Of a DNA stretch of 64,000 nt, positions 11,385 to 21,860 are shown piece after piece. The stretch is taken from assembly GCA_027257055.1 (NCBI GenBank), contig JAPVLO010000056.1, positions 4,464,001-4,528,000 of the forward strand. The letters are read 5' to 3'. The number at the start of each line of letters is the position of its first letter. The first letter of the stretch is position 1. Origin of the DNA: Cephalopachus bancanus. Lineage: Eukaryota > Chordata > Mammalia > Primates > Tarsiidae. A program made the translations under genes and the position numbers. A model generated the notes under the pieces. It was not told the origin of the DNA and ran no database searches. It saw only the letters and a list, made by a program, of their open reading frames with translations.

Positions 11385-11580
11385 GGTTCTAAGTACTTTA
11401 CGTATTCAATATTTAAGCCTCACAACAGCTTTATGAGGTAGATATTATCATTATCTCCCTTTTTCACTAAAAGAAACTGAGGCAGAAAGAGGTGAAGTGA
11501 TCTGGCCAGGAATACAGAGTTATTAGAAATAAGATTTGAACTCTGGCAGTCTGGCCTCAGAGCTCACACTCTTCATCTCT
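11385..11580 (-). mobile_element. MIR
   Basis: It is a good antisense MIR: TAAGTACTTTACGTATTCA, CCTCACAACAGCTTTATGAGGTAG, AAACTGAGGCAGAAAGAGG, TTTGAACTCTGGCAGTCTGG. Confidence 0.85.
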
Positions 11581-11634
11581 AGCTGCATTCTTCGTTGCTT
11601 CTCTCTAGGTTTTTTTCCCCACCTCTCCCTCTGC

Positions 11635-11705
11635 TGGTTTTATAGATGAGAAAATTGAGCTTCAGAGAAGTGATTTTTCAGTGGTCACACAGCAAGACTG
11701 TGATG
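11635..11705 (-). mobile_element. MIR core fragment
   Basis: It reads TTATAGATGAGAAAATTGAGCTTCAGAGAAGTGATTTT and GGTCACACAGCAAG, the antisense MIR core only. Confidence 0.7.
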
Positions 11706-12094
11706 CTGATCCACATGGAATCTTCTCATTCTTCTCAAGGCAATTGTCTAGCCCCACGTGGCCCTACCTTTCTGCCTTACAAAAATGTATAAAACCTTCT
11801 CATTGGGAGAGAGGAAGCACTATATTTTGGTCCTAGGCAAAAGGGAGAGGAGGGGAGGGCAAGGAAAAGGGAAAAAATTTTCATCTTCTTTCCAGCGAGG
11901 GCAAGTAAGTGAGACCATGTTAGCCCCCCGCCCACTCCCTGTCATCTCTAAGCCATCAGCCTCCAGTAAAGACGGTTGAATTCACCATTATTGGACAAAT
12001 ATACACTGTGATGCATCTCAACCCACAGCCTAAGAGATGGCTTCTTGACACAAAGGTAACCGACATGCCTTTGTGTAACAAATCCAGTCCAGAA

Positions 12095-12690
12095 TTCTAG
12101 GTTTAAATTCTGGTTGATTATGTATATTCATGGAGATCATTTAATCATTTAGGGGTAGCATACGTCTTGGGATTTGGAAACCATTTCTGACTCTGCAATT
12201 TTTAAGCTGACCCACAGTAGACACATTTCTCAGCTGGCAGAGCCTCAGTCTCTCTATCTATAAAATGGATATAGAAAACAAACTGTTAAGATCCACTGCC
12301 AGACCCGGGATGACTCTGAACCCAACAGAGACTTGATGTAATCTACCACAGACTTTATTGAGAACTGTCCAGCATTTTGCACTGCACCAGTGCAATAGCA
12401 GAGCAAGAGTGCATAAACCAGCTCATGAGCCAACCAGAGACTTGAGTTCAGAGTCTTGCCTTATGTAGTGAACTCACTTCATTTTTCCCTATCACACAAC
12501 TCTTTCCATTTCTGCTCTGGAAGACCAGCTAAACCTGTTTCTTGAATGGCATGGCTTTCCTCTGCCTGGCACACAATAAACTCAGTTTTTTTTCCCCCAG
12601 CTCTGATGGTGTTCATATTTTAATCTGACAACATATCTCATAGGGTATGGTAAACCTTAATGGAGTTTAATATGGTGTTTTGTAAACTTA
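12095..12690 (+). mobile_element. MIR, split by a ~350-bp insertion
   Basis: The left part ends in the MIR core (CAGCCTCAGTCTCTCTATCTATAAAATGGATATAG). The right part resumes at about 12,634 with TATCTCATAGGGT...GGAGTTTAA, the next piece of MIR. The DNA between them is a later insertion. Confidence 0.7.
12284..12633 (+). mobile_element. Probable solo LTR inserted in a MIR
   Basis: The 350-bp insert starts TGTTAAG and ends GACAACA, so its ends form the TGTT/AACA inverted repeat usual for LTRs. An AATAAA signal lies at 12,575-12,580 with a T-rich tract behind it. The broken MIR fixes both edges to within a few bases. I could not find a clean target-site duplication, and I do not recognise the family. 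Confidence 0.5.
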
Positions 12691-13500
12691 AATGGTACCT
12701 AGTAGTAGTAGTTGGCAGTAACAGCATTGCTGAAGTATTAAGGTAGTTGCATACTTCTGTTTTACCCAAGAATGTTTTGAGAGAAGGGCCATGTCTTACT
12801 CCCTGCAGCCCCAACACCCAGTTCCTGGCATAAGAATTAAAATGAATGTGAAGGTTATTTTTAAATGACGAAGTGCCCTACAAATGTGACTTTCCATTAT
12901 TTAATAGATATTGGTGGAATTGAACTGAACTCCTCTCTGGTCATGAGGATCCATGGGGAAAGGAAGCTCAGAGTGTTTATGGAGGTAGGTTCTGGAACTC
13001 AGAGAGAACCAAGACCTGTGGAAAAGATGAGGAGTGCCCAACTCTTTTTGGATCCACAAGAGGACAGAGGAGAAGGAAGTAGCTGCCTGCTTGAGCGTGG
13101 AGCTATGTTGGTTTGAGTTGGGACTTGGGGCTGATACTTGGGGGATTGTGAGTTAATGGGTCTTGATGTATTTCCTGGGTCCTTTTGAAGGTGAAAGGGG
13201 CCCACAGGCTATGCAGCTCATAGAACTCCTTCAATAGGGAGATGCGGCTGTGTTTGCTTGCCTATGAATAACGCTGCCTCCAGACCTCTCTTTCCTTCCT
13301 GTGACTGGGGAGAGAGAGAGCTCACCGGCAGCCACAGAGCAGATCATCAGAACTCAGAGAGGGAGCTGGCACACATCATCCTTTTGTGCTTCCATCTGTA
13401 TCTTTAAATGGGGCATAAGAATGCCCATCTTTGTTGTCTCGAAGACCATTGATGTGGTTAAATATTGAAGAGCATACTTGTATTAAAAATATATTTACTG
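12690..13500. other. Unassigned sequence
   Basis: No gene or clear repeat is seen. The overlapping frames at 12,865-13,116 (+) and 12,999-13,205 (-) are short and show no recognisable domain. Confidence 0.5.
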
Positions 13501-13783
13501 GCCGGATGCGGTGGCTCAAGTCTGTACTCCCAGCACTTGAAGCCAAGGTGAGGGGATTGGCCTGAGCCAAGGGGTTCAAGATCAGCCTGGGCAACTTGGT
13601 GAGACCTCGTCTCTGCAATACATTTTTTAAAAAAAGAATTAGCCAGGCATGGAAGTGCACACCTGTAGTTCTGGCTACTTGGAAGGCTGAGGTGGAAGGA
13701 TCTGAGCCAAGCAGGTTGATGCTGGGGTGGCCGTGAGTGTGCCACTGCACTCTAGCTTGGACGATGGAGTAAGACTCCAAATC
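13501..13783 (+). mobile_element. Alu, lineage-specific type
   Basis: This dimeric Alu has the window's common pattern (CCTGAGCCAAGGGGTTCAAGA and GGTGGCCGTGAGTGTGCC). Its tail became (AAAT)n and then a (GT)n microsatellite. Confidence 0.92.
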
Positions 13784-13798
13784 AAAATAAATAAATAA

Positions 13799-13844
<46 letters not shown>
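13784..13844 (+). repeat. (AAAT)n followed by (GT)22 microsatellite
   Basis: About four AAAT units run into 44 bp of perfect GT. It grew at the 3' end of the Alu and is likely to be length-polymorphic. Confidence 0.97.
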
Positions 13845-13846
<2 letters not shown>

Positions 13847-13985
13847 TAAATGCCAGGCACTGTGCTAATTGTAGAATATACAAGGATGAGGCAGACACAG
13901 ATTCTACCCTCAGGGAACTCACAGTTCAGTGAAGGAAGAAAGAGAGCTGGACAATTACCGGACCATGTGATATAAAACAAAATTA
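13845..13985 (-). mobile_element. L2 3' end relic
   Basis: It has TGCCAGGCACTGTGCTAATTG and CTCAGGGAACTCACAGTTCAGTG, the reverse complement of the L2 3' end. Confidence 0.75.
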
Positions 13986-14019
13986 TTTACCAGATGTAGA
14001 GTCATCATTGTTAGCAATA

Positions 14020-14235
14020 AGTACATACCAGTCATATTCCAAGCCAATTACATGAATAATTATTATGATTTCATAATCATGTTATCTAAGTATTAGAATT
14101 ATAGTCACAACAACCCTAAGAAGTAGTTATCATTATCCACTTTTACAGGTTAGGAATCTAAGACTAAGATTAATAACTGGCTGCAGGTCTCCAAGGTAAC
14201 AGCAGGCAGGCTGACCTCAAGTCCTAGCGCTCAGC
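14020..14235 (-). mobile_element. MIR
   Basis: The antisense MIR pieces ACAACAACCCTAAGAAGTAG, TTATCATTATCCACTTTTACAG and ACTGGCTGCAGGTC are in order. Confidence 0.7.
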
Positions 14236-14460
14236 TACAACCCCTCAGTAATATGGTCATCCGGGAGACAACAGAGGAGGATCGTAGAAGCTCTGACTCT
14301 CTCCTCATTCATTATTTAGTCCACAAATATTGATTGAGAGTCTGCTCTGTGTCAGGTACTGCTGAGCTTTGGAAAGTCAACAGTGAAAAAAGGCAAAAGC
14401 ATGGCCCTTTCTTTGCAAAGTAAATATTCTAGAGGGGCAAACCAATAAAAAACAAATCGC

Positions 14461-14650
14461 CACCTTGAATGTATTCTCTGTGCCAGGTCCTATACTAAGC
14501 ACATGACACATATTTTTTAATCTAAGGAGATAGCATGTAAGGGCCTACCATTAGTCCCATTTTATAGATAAGAAAACAGAGGTTTGGAGAAATGAGGCAA
14601 CTTCCTCTTGCTCCTATAGCTAATAAAATACTAAGCAAAGATCTGAATGC
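14461..14650 (-). mobile_element. MIR
   Basis: It reads CTGTGCCAGGTCCTATACTAAG, CCATTTTATAGATAAGAAAACAGAGG and ATAGCTAATAAA. Confidence 0.75.
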
Positions 14651-15197
14651 CAGTGACGGACAAAGGAGACAGACTCCTACTCTGTAGACCCTACGGTCTA
14701 CCTAGCAGATAAAGAGCTGGCTTGGTGCTATGCTGGTGAAGTGTGAGGTAGGGGAGGAGACTTATTAAGATGGAACGATTAGAGACACACCTTTCCGAGA
14801 GAGGATGTGACATTTAATCCCTAGCTGGAATAATGAGTTCTAGTGGCTGGACACCGTGATAGGAGTTTGTTAAGATAACTTCCCCCATCACCTCTAGAAA
14901 CTCACAGTCTCATGGAACACAGAAAGACAATGCATGATAGTAAGACCTCCTCTGTAGCCCGGGTATAGCAGGGGAGGAGCTAGGAGAGAGTGCTCAATTT
15001 TTCTGAGGAAGATGGGCAGACAAGATTCCTAGAGAAGGCCTCACTGACATGGCATTTGGCTTTTGAAGGAGTAGGGCTCCAGGTGGAGAAGAATTGGGAG
15101 AGCCTTTCAGGCAAAGGGCACTGCACAGGGAAAGACATGGAGACCACCACAGTTCAGACATCCAAGAGTAGTTGAGCTCCCAAAGAACCTAACTGAT

Positions 15198-15476
<279 letters not shown>

Positions 15477-15863
15477 AAAGAACCTCAACTGCCCTGCTAA
15501 GGAGTTTGGACTTGATCCAAGAAGGAGGCTGTGATGAGAGCTCAGGCAATAGACAGCAGAGGCCCAGAGCGGATACCTACTGAGTGCCAGTGGGTCCATA
15601 GGATAAAAAGCAGAGATAGGCAGGGTCAGGAGAGAAGACCGGTGACTCACCTTGGTCTTCTTTGTCAGGCAACCCTACTGATGCTAAGGGAAAGGTAACT
15701 AGTGACTTCTGAATGAAGATGAAGCTCTGAACCTAGCATTGGAGGATGGGTGGTAGGACATCAGACCCAGGAAAGAGTGACTGAACTTCTGAACAGACTA
15801 GCTGCCCAGCCTGGCCAGCTGGATGCTTGCAAGGCAGTCTAGGAAGAATTCTTACCCCTAGCC

Positions 15864-16110
15864 ATGCTAAGGACTTAGAATCAGACAGACTTGTGTTTGA
15901 GTCTTAGATCTCCCTCTTGTTACTAAACGACCCTGGACATGCTACTTTGCCTCTCTGTGCCTTGGTTTTCTCATCTGTAAAACAGGGATAACAATCACAG
16001 CTATTCCACTGGGTTGTTGGAGAGTACGTGAGATCCCTTATTTGTTATTATTGTGAAATGAGATACCTCAGGAAAGCCTTTAGCATGGTGCCTGGCATGC
16101 GATAACCAGG
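15864..16110 (+). mobile_element. MIR, nearly full length
   Basis: This is the best MIR in the window. It runs from the tRNA-derived head (AATCAGACAGACTTGTGTTTG) through the core (TCTCATCTGTAAAACAGGGATAAC) to GCATGGTGCCTGGCATGCGAT. Confidence 0.9.
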
Positions 16111-16359
16111 GACTGTGAGTCAAAAAGAAAAAAGGAAACGTTTCTTTGGTAGTGAGGCAGTGGGAGGGAGAAGGAGACCAAGTGGATGAAGCTAGTCAAA
16201 CCCACAGCCTCAGTAAAAGTGATTTGCCTACTCAAATCCACAATTGGGAACCTGCCATTTCCCTAACAAGGAGATGCAAATCAGTCTATTTGCTTGTGGG
16301 GACTGTGCTTCTCTCTTCTTCCCCTTCCCAAGGAGATCTGCTCTAGGAGGGGGACTCTC

Positions 16360-16560
16360 AAGTGTCCTGAGCACCTACTGTGCTAGGCCCTTTATCACAA
16401 TCTTTCTTTTCCACCGGCCCAACACATTTGCTGGCATGTAAGTTATATCAACTTCATTTTATAGAGGAGGAACCAAGGCTTGGAGATTTTGAGAGCTGTG
16501 TCCAGCGTCCTAAGCTCACCCATGATAGATCCTAGATTCAACCCTGCCTCTGTTGAGCCA
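16360..16560 (-). mobile_element. MIR
   Basis: It shows CACCTACTGTGCTAGGCCCTTT, TTCATTTTATAGAGGAGGAACC and GATTCAACCCTGCCTCTG. Confidence 0.7.
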
Positions 16561-17010
16561 ACATCAAGATTTTGGTGGGCTCCTTCCAAGCACTTGAGGC
16601 TCTACCTGGGCCCGGCCCGGTACTCGCCAGGGCTTCTGCAATGATACCACTCCCGCCAGATGGTCTCGAAAGCACTTTATCTACGTGCACAGAGTCATTT
16701 TCCCACAAGCTGGGTAGTTACGTTTTATTAGCTCCACTTCACCCCTGAGAGGAGGCAATTGAGTTAATTATTTGAGCTGAGAGCCCCTTGGTGGTATCAG
16801 CTGAGATAACTATCACAGCTCCTGGCTGCCAGCCTCACCCAGAGCTTTTGTTCACTATCTTCCCTCAGAGAAACTCAGCACTCAATTGCTCATTAACATG
16901 ATTTGGATAATTTTCTCAACAGCCCTCCAGTGGAGCAGCTAAAGAGAAATTAAAAGCCCAGTCCATTCAGATGTCTCCCCCCACAACTTGCTCTTTCTTT
17001 CCCCAGTAGT
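16561..17010. other. Low-repeat block, possible conserved regulatory DNA
   Basis: No transposable element is evident. It is rich in homeodomain-type cores: TTAATTA at 16,764-16,770, GCTCATTAACATG near 16,888 and GGATAATTTTC. The frames have no recognisable domain. Confidence 0.35.
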
Positions 17011-17019
17011 GGAGAAAGA

Positions 17020-17165
17020 CAGATCTGCATGTGAATTCTAGCTCAGACATTCACTTGCTGGTGATCCTTATTATTTCAGCTCTCTAGGCCTCCAATTCCT
17101 CATTGGAGAATATAAAAATGAGAATATAATACCACTTGTTTCACGCGGTGTCAAGGACTAAACCA
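17020..17165 (+). mobile_element. MIR fragment
   Basis: The degraded sense core is CAGCTCTCTAGGCCTCCAATTCCTCATTGGAG. Confidence 0.55.
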
Positions 17166-17209
17166 GAAGGAAGTTAGCGAGGAAGAGAGGGGAGGAGGTT
17201 GGTTGGCGT

Positions 17210-17400
17210 ATGGAGTGCCTAATGGGTGGCAAGAAATGCATTGATAATATTATTTGATCATTACAACAATCCCATGAGACAAGTAGTATCATCCTCATTT
17301 TAAAGGTAAGGAAACTGGGTAAAGAGAGCTTTACTCAAAATTTTATAGCTAGTAAGTGTAAGTAAGAACAAACCAAGTCTGAGTGACTCCAAAGCCTAAT
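17210..17400 (-). mobile_element. MIR
   Basis: It reads ACAACAATCCCATGAGACAAGTAG, CCTCATTTTAAAGGTAAGGAAACTG and ATAGCTAGTAAGTG. Confidence 0.8.
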
Positions 17401-17401
17401 T

Positions 17402-17500
17402 GCTCTCTCTCTCTGTCTCTCACTGTCTCTCTCTCTGTCTTTGTCTGTCTGTCTCTCTCTCTCTCCCTCTCTCTGTCTCTCTCACACACACACATACTTG
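17402..17500 (+). repeat. CT-rich microsatellite with short (CA)n
   Basis: It is a run of CTCT, CTGT and CCCT units ending in CACACACACA. The two overlapping Ser/Leu-rich frames here (17,383-17,679 and 17,400-17,633) only translate this repeat. Confidence 0.95.
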
Positions 17501-17894
17501 CTCTCCTTCAATCTTCCTTATTCACTTTTTTGTTCTTTTCTATTCTGTTTCATTCTTTCTCTCATTCACACTTATTTATTCACTTTCTTTCATTCTTAGT
17601 CTGTCAGATCATGTTATTTCTCTCAAAAATTAACGAGGTAAAAGGAAAGAGAAAAGATTGGACAGCTACAGCAGCCTGAGTAGTAGACCAGAGGCTTGAG
17701 CCCTGGTCTTTTATGTGGACTCGGAGTCTGAGAGAAAAACATTTAGAAAATAGGAACGGTCTTTCCTTTATGGATTTATATACCGAGGGTCAAGCCCAAA
17801 CCCAAGATAAATATTTAATCCCTCAAGTAGGAAAGAAGAAAAATCCCAACTTTTTCATCTATTCTCATTTCATAGGTGAGGCTCAAATCTTACC

Positions 17895-18110
17895 TAGAGC
17901 CTGAATTCAAATCTCTGACTGCTACTTTAGCAAAAAGCTATTCACATCCTCAGAGCCTATAGAATCGGCATCTAGAATCCTCCCTGCCTCCATGACTTAC
18001 GTGAAGGATGAACCAGATCAAATGGGTACAACGCTCAGGGCCCTGCCTGGCACTCAGCATGTGCTTGCCAGGACTAATATGGCTGCTCTTGTTAACCCAG
18101 TGACAAACTT
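17895..18110 (+). mobile_element. Probable MIR
   Basis: GAATTCAAATCTCTGACTGC at the head and GGGCCCTGCCTGGCACTCAGCATGTGCTTG at the tail fit MIR; the middle is diverged. Confidence 0.45.
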
Positions 18111-18870
18111 ATAACCCTGGTTTCCTCAATGCTCTCTCCTCCAACACAAAGGTCTTTTGTAAACGTGAACTTTTCCCATTCTGCAGACTTCCCATGGTGA
18201 TCTGGCCCCTTTAACTGCAGAGGTGTCAAAGAATCTTTGTGAATCAGCCATCAAGTGTAGGCTGCTTGACGTGACTGTGGGGTTAACTTACAAGTGACTA
18301 ATTTTTGGAGGCACGATTTTGTACCCTTCCCACTGGTAGCACGGTGGCTGGGTGTAATTACGGCTGATGAGTTTACTGAGGGGCTCATTAAAGTTTCGGT
18401 ATTAATATCCATATGAATACTTTCAACAAAACCTTTTGTTCTTGGAGTAGGGGGGTGTGGGAGGTAGTTACAGGAACTGTCTTGCTTTTCCAAATTTAAT
18501 TGTCTAAATACAGTGCTGTCTCAGCAATCCAGGACATTTTTCTCACTCTCTCTCTCTCTTTCTTAACAGAGCTCTCTGCCAAAAGCCTACTTTGGCAACA
18601 GGAATGATTTTGTGTTTCAGTAAACTTGCTGCTTCAGAGTCACTATTCCAGCAGGGATGGGGGGGGTTGAAATGTGCTCTCTTTAACCAGTTGGAACGGC
18701 TCTTTATTAGAAGCTAGTCTGGGGCAGAGATTGAGGGAGTCTGTGGTGCAGAGAAGCATCATGGCTCATAAGCAAGTCATCGTTCTTTTAGCAGGTACTT
18801 CGGGCAACACATGAATGTCCCAAACATAGCCTCCCTGGAGGTAGACCTGTCCCCTTTTTAGAGTCAGCTG
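18111..18870. other. Low-repeat block, possible conserved regulatory DNA
   Basis: No transposable element is evident. It has TAATTA at 18,355-18,360 and a GCTCATTAAAG...GTATTAATATCC cluster. A pyrimidine tract ends in AACAG at 18,565-18,569 and looks like a splice acceptor, followed by 17 codons free of stops. Confidence 0.35.
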
Positions 18871-18874
18871 AATT

Positions 18875-19095
18875 AATAACTCACATTGTTCTGAGTGTTC
18901 AGTGTTGTGCAAAGCATGATTAAGTTAACCCTCACAACAACCCACAGAAGGAAGAACGATCGTTAGCATTCTCATTTTGCAGCGGGAGAAACTGAGTTTC
19001 AGAGACTTTAAGGAATCTGCTCAAGTTCACATCAAAATCAAGTGGGAGCCTTAGCATCTCATTCAGGTTTGCCTGATTCCAGAGCTTGAGTTCAA
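18875..19095 (-). mobile_element. MIR
   Basis: It has CTCACAACAACCCACAG, TCTCATTTTGCAGCGGGAGAAACTGAG and CAGGTTTGCCTGATTCCAGAGC. Its second half lies in the local duplication. Confidence 0.8.
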
Positions 19096-19301
19096 ATTCC
19101 TCTGCTGTTTGCTGCAATTTGGGTGTAACTAGTGCTCTCCTCTCAGACTTCCACAGGACCATGGAATTTTTTAACTGGAAGGGACCTGTAAGTAGGGTGA
19201 CCCAACATCCTGATTCACATGGGAATGTGAATGGTTCCTGTGATGTGGGACTTAGAGAATTTTCAGACCTAGTCAAACCAGGTTGGGTAGGTCACCCTAG
19301 A
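18922..19301 (+). repeat. Local direct duplication, copy 1 (~380 bp)
   Basis: It is repeated at 20,006-20,379 with substitutions and a few small indels, roughly 85-90% identical by eye. It includes half a MIR and a small DNA-transposon relic. Confidence 0.93.
19193..19301. mobile_element. Small hAT-like MITE, duplicated
   Basis: Its ends are inverted: AGTAGGGTGACCCAAC at the start and GGTAGGTCACCCTAG at the end. The second copy is at 20,272-20,379. I do not assign a family name. Confidence 0.55.
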
Positions 19302-19369
19302 GGCTGTGATGTTGGTGAAACTAACAAAAGAGGTAAAAGGCACAAATGCTTCTAGATGAATACGAGGTA

Positions 19370-19515
19370 TTCTTATTACCTCTTCCCCTCTAAATTTACA
19401 GATGAGAAAACTAAATTTGCAGATGCGGCTCAGAGAGGGGACTTGACTTACCCAAGGTCACACAGCTCCTTAGTCAACAGAGCAGGATTTGGAAAGCAGA
19501 TCTTGGGATTCTTGT
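19370..19515 (-). mobile_element. MIR
   Basis: It has a strong antisense core, TTACAGATGAGAAAACTAAA, then CCCAAGGTCACACAGCTCCTTAG and GCAGGATTTGGA. An extra TTTGCAGATGCGG stretch partly repeats the core. Confidence 0.85.
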
Positions 19516-20005
19516 GTCATTTTCCCCCCCAATAAATGAAGCTGCAGAGTTCAAGCCAAGGTGCACTAACTGAGTTCCTACTGTGTGAGCAGCTGGACTG
19601 TAGTTAACAAAAGTCAGGAGAAATAGAAGGTGCCCACCGTAGTGCCGTCAAACAGAACTTTCCATGATGATGAAATGCTCTATATCTATGCTTCTAATAT
19701 ACTAGTCACTCGTTATATGCAGCTGCTGAGCACTTGAAATGTGACTGGTGTAACAGTAAACTGAACTGTTAGTTTTATTTAAGTTTAATTACTGTAATTT
19801 AAATAGCCACATGTGGCAAATGGCTACCATATTGGAAAGTACAGGTCTAATGAATATGATCAGTATTTCAGAAGCATTTTTTTTAGAACAGATTCTATAG
19901 TGTACACACTCTGGAAGAGAAAATTATCTTTTTTTTTTAAGGGAAGGGAAGCTGGGGATAGAAAAGATGTACCATCTGTGGATGTCATACTGAGTACCAA
20001 AGCTG
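19516..20005. other. Unassigned sequence between the two duplication copies
   Basis: I see no gene or clear repeat. The 77-codon frame at 19,813-20,046 runs into the duplicated copy. Confidence 0.5.
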
Positions 20006-20379
20006 AAGTTAACATTAGCACTAGTAGAAGGAAGAACTATCGTTAGCATTCTCTTTTGCAGAGGGAGAAACTGAGTTTCAGAGACTTTAAGGAATCTGCT
20101 CACGTTCACATCAAAATCAAGTGGGAGCCTCAGCATCTCATCCAGGTTTGTCTGATTCCAGAACTTGAGCTCAAACTCCTTTGCTATCTGCTGCAGTTTT
20201 GGAAGTAACTAGCACTCCCCTCTCAGACTAGCACAGGATCATGGAACTTTATATCTGGAAGGGACCTGCAAGTAGGGTGACCCAACATCCTGATTCACCT
20301 GGGAATGTGAATGATTCTTGTGATGCAGGACTTAGAATTTTCAGACCTAGTCAAACCAGGTTGAGTTGGTCACCCTAAA
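20006..20379 (+). repeat. Local direct duplication, copy 2
   Basis: It matches 18,922-19,301 with a spacing of about 1,080 bp. It carries the same half MIR (20,026-20,160) and the same small MITE (20,272-20,379). Confidence 0.93.
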
Positions 20380-20399
20380 GGGGTGCACTGGGCATCATC

Positions 20400-20530
20400 T
20401 ATCCTGGTTTTATTAATGAGGAAAGTGAACCCCACAAGTATTCAGTAAACTGCCCAAAGTCTTACTTGTAAATAGTAGAGTGGGAATTTGAACCCAGGTC
20501 TGGATTTAAATCATGTCCTCTATACCGTTG
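20400..20530 (-). mobile_element. MIR fragment
   Basis: It reads CTGGTTTTATTAATGAGGAAAGTGAACC, CTGCCCAAAGTCTTAC and GAATTTGAACCCAGGTCTGG. Confidence 0.75.
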
Positions 20531-20569
20531 TACCACGGTAGGCCCCAATCTGAGAGAGCATGCATGTAA

Positions 20570-20942
20570 TGTTTACCTATTCCAAAGAAGTCACTCGGAG
20601 GTCCAGCAGGGAGAAATACTGGTTTATTAGACTTACAGGAGGGTCACTGGTGACAGCAGGTCAGTGATGATGAAAATATCTGTGCCTTGGGACAGTGCAG
20701 CAAACAGTTTATAATCAAGCAAGTTAATTATGCAAATTCTTACACGATGTTTACAATCACTTTGTGAGTGATAACTATATTGTCTTTAGGTTGCTTGGTT
20801 ACCTGCATTCCATGACTTATTAACCTCCTGCATAGCCTGCAGATCTCAGTCATGGCCAGGGCGTGCTCCTTGAGGAAGAGACAGAAAGAAGCCAGATGGG
20901 GTTAGGGGAAGAGGCAATATCTGGACATTTAATTACCCCACA
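20570..20942 (-). mobile_element. Probable solo LTR, antisense
   Basis: Read on the minus strand it begins TGTGGGGTAATTAAATG, carries TCTAATAAACCAG (polyadenylation-type motif) and ends GGTAAACA, so TG...CA ends are kept. CATGTA occurs at both flanks (20,563-20,568 and 20,945-20,950), possibly a 6-bp target-site duplication with one or two extra bases at each edge. The element is 373 bp, without coding capacity; I do not recognise the family. Confidence 0.55.
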
Positions 20943-20950
20943 ACCATGTA

Positions 20951-21229
20951 TCTTTCTTTTTTGGTCGGAGTCTCACTCTGTTACCCAGGCTGGAGTAGCA
21001 AACTCATGGGCTGCTTGACCTGCTGGACTCAGGTGATCCTTCTGCCTCAGCCTTCCAAGTAACTGGAACCACAGGCATGCACCACCATGCCCGGCTGATC
21101 TTTTTATTTATTGTATAGAGACAAGGTCTCACCATGTTGCTCAGGCTGGTCTCGAACCCCTGAGCTCAGGTAATCTCACCGCCACCTTCCAAAATGCTGG
21201 GATTGCAGGTGTGAGCCACCGCGCCTGGC
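20951..21229 (-). mobile_element. Alu
   Basis: This antisense dimeric Alu runs from a T-rich tail at 20,951 to CCGCGCCTGGC. It lies directly behind the probable LTR. Confidence 0.93.
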
Positions 21230-21239
21230 ACGTCTTAAA

Positions 21240-21365
21240 CTTTATTGCACATCTTGTTAAATTTCTGATTCTGGAGGACTGTGACTAGTGATTTTTCATT
21301 TCTAACAAGCATCCACATTATGCCAAGGCTGCTGGTTCATGGACTACACTTTAGCTAGCAAAATT
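21240..21365. mobile_element. MER5-like fragment
   Basis: It contains CATCTTGTTAAATTTCTGATTCTG and TTTCTAACAAGCATCCA, fitting a diverged MER5A. Confidence 0.5.
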
Positions 21366-21649
21366 CTCTGTTAAAAAAAAATCAAAAACTTTCTCCCTTC
21401 CTCCAATGGTCAAGAAACTCTTGCTCGATACCTACTGAAAGGAGGAGAAATTACAGGTTGTACAAGAATTTTTAAAGTGCTGAGAAAGAAAGAGTTTCCT
21501 TGTTGACTTAAAAGAGAGCACGTTCCCCTCGGGAGAGTTGGGGTGCTCATCACCATATCTGGTTTACCGAATGTGCAATCACATCTCAGTTTCATCAGAT
21601 GGTACAAAACTAGCCAGGAAAAGGTTTTGAATCAGAAGGGTGGGATAGT

Positions 21650-21860
21650 CCAAAGAACATGCACTTTGGGATGAGGTTAATTTGGGGAAGAATCCCAGTT
21701 CCACTCCTTACCAGTCATATAACCTTGTGTGAATCGCCATCATGCGCCCTTCTGAACCTCCGTCTTCATTCTGGTCAAATGAGGACAACAGTCTGAAATT
21801 CATGGGACTGTAGTAAAAACTATGAGGAATCGTGTGTAAAGTGCTTGACAGAGCTCACAC
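21650..21860 (+). mobile_element. MIR
   Basis: The sense series is GAATCCCAGTTCCACTCCTTACCAGTCATATAACCTTGTG, then CTGAACCTCCGTCTTCATTCTGGTC, then GTGTAAAGTGCTTGAC. Confidence 0.75.

Noticed and set aside
17383..17679. Ser/Leu-rich frames of 98 and 77 codons
   Set aside because: They are translations of a CT-rich microsatellite.
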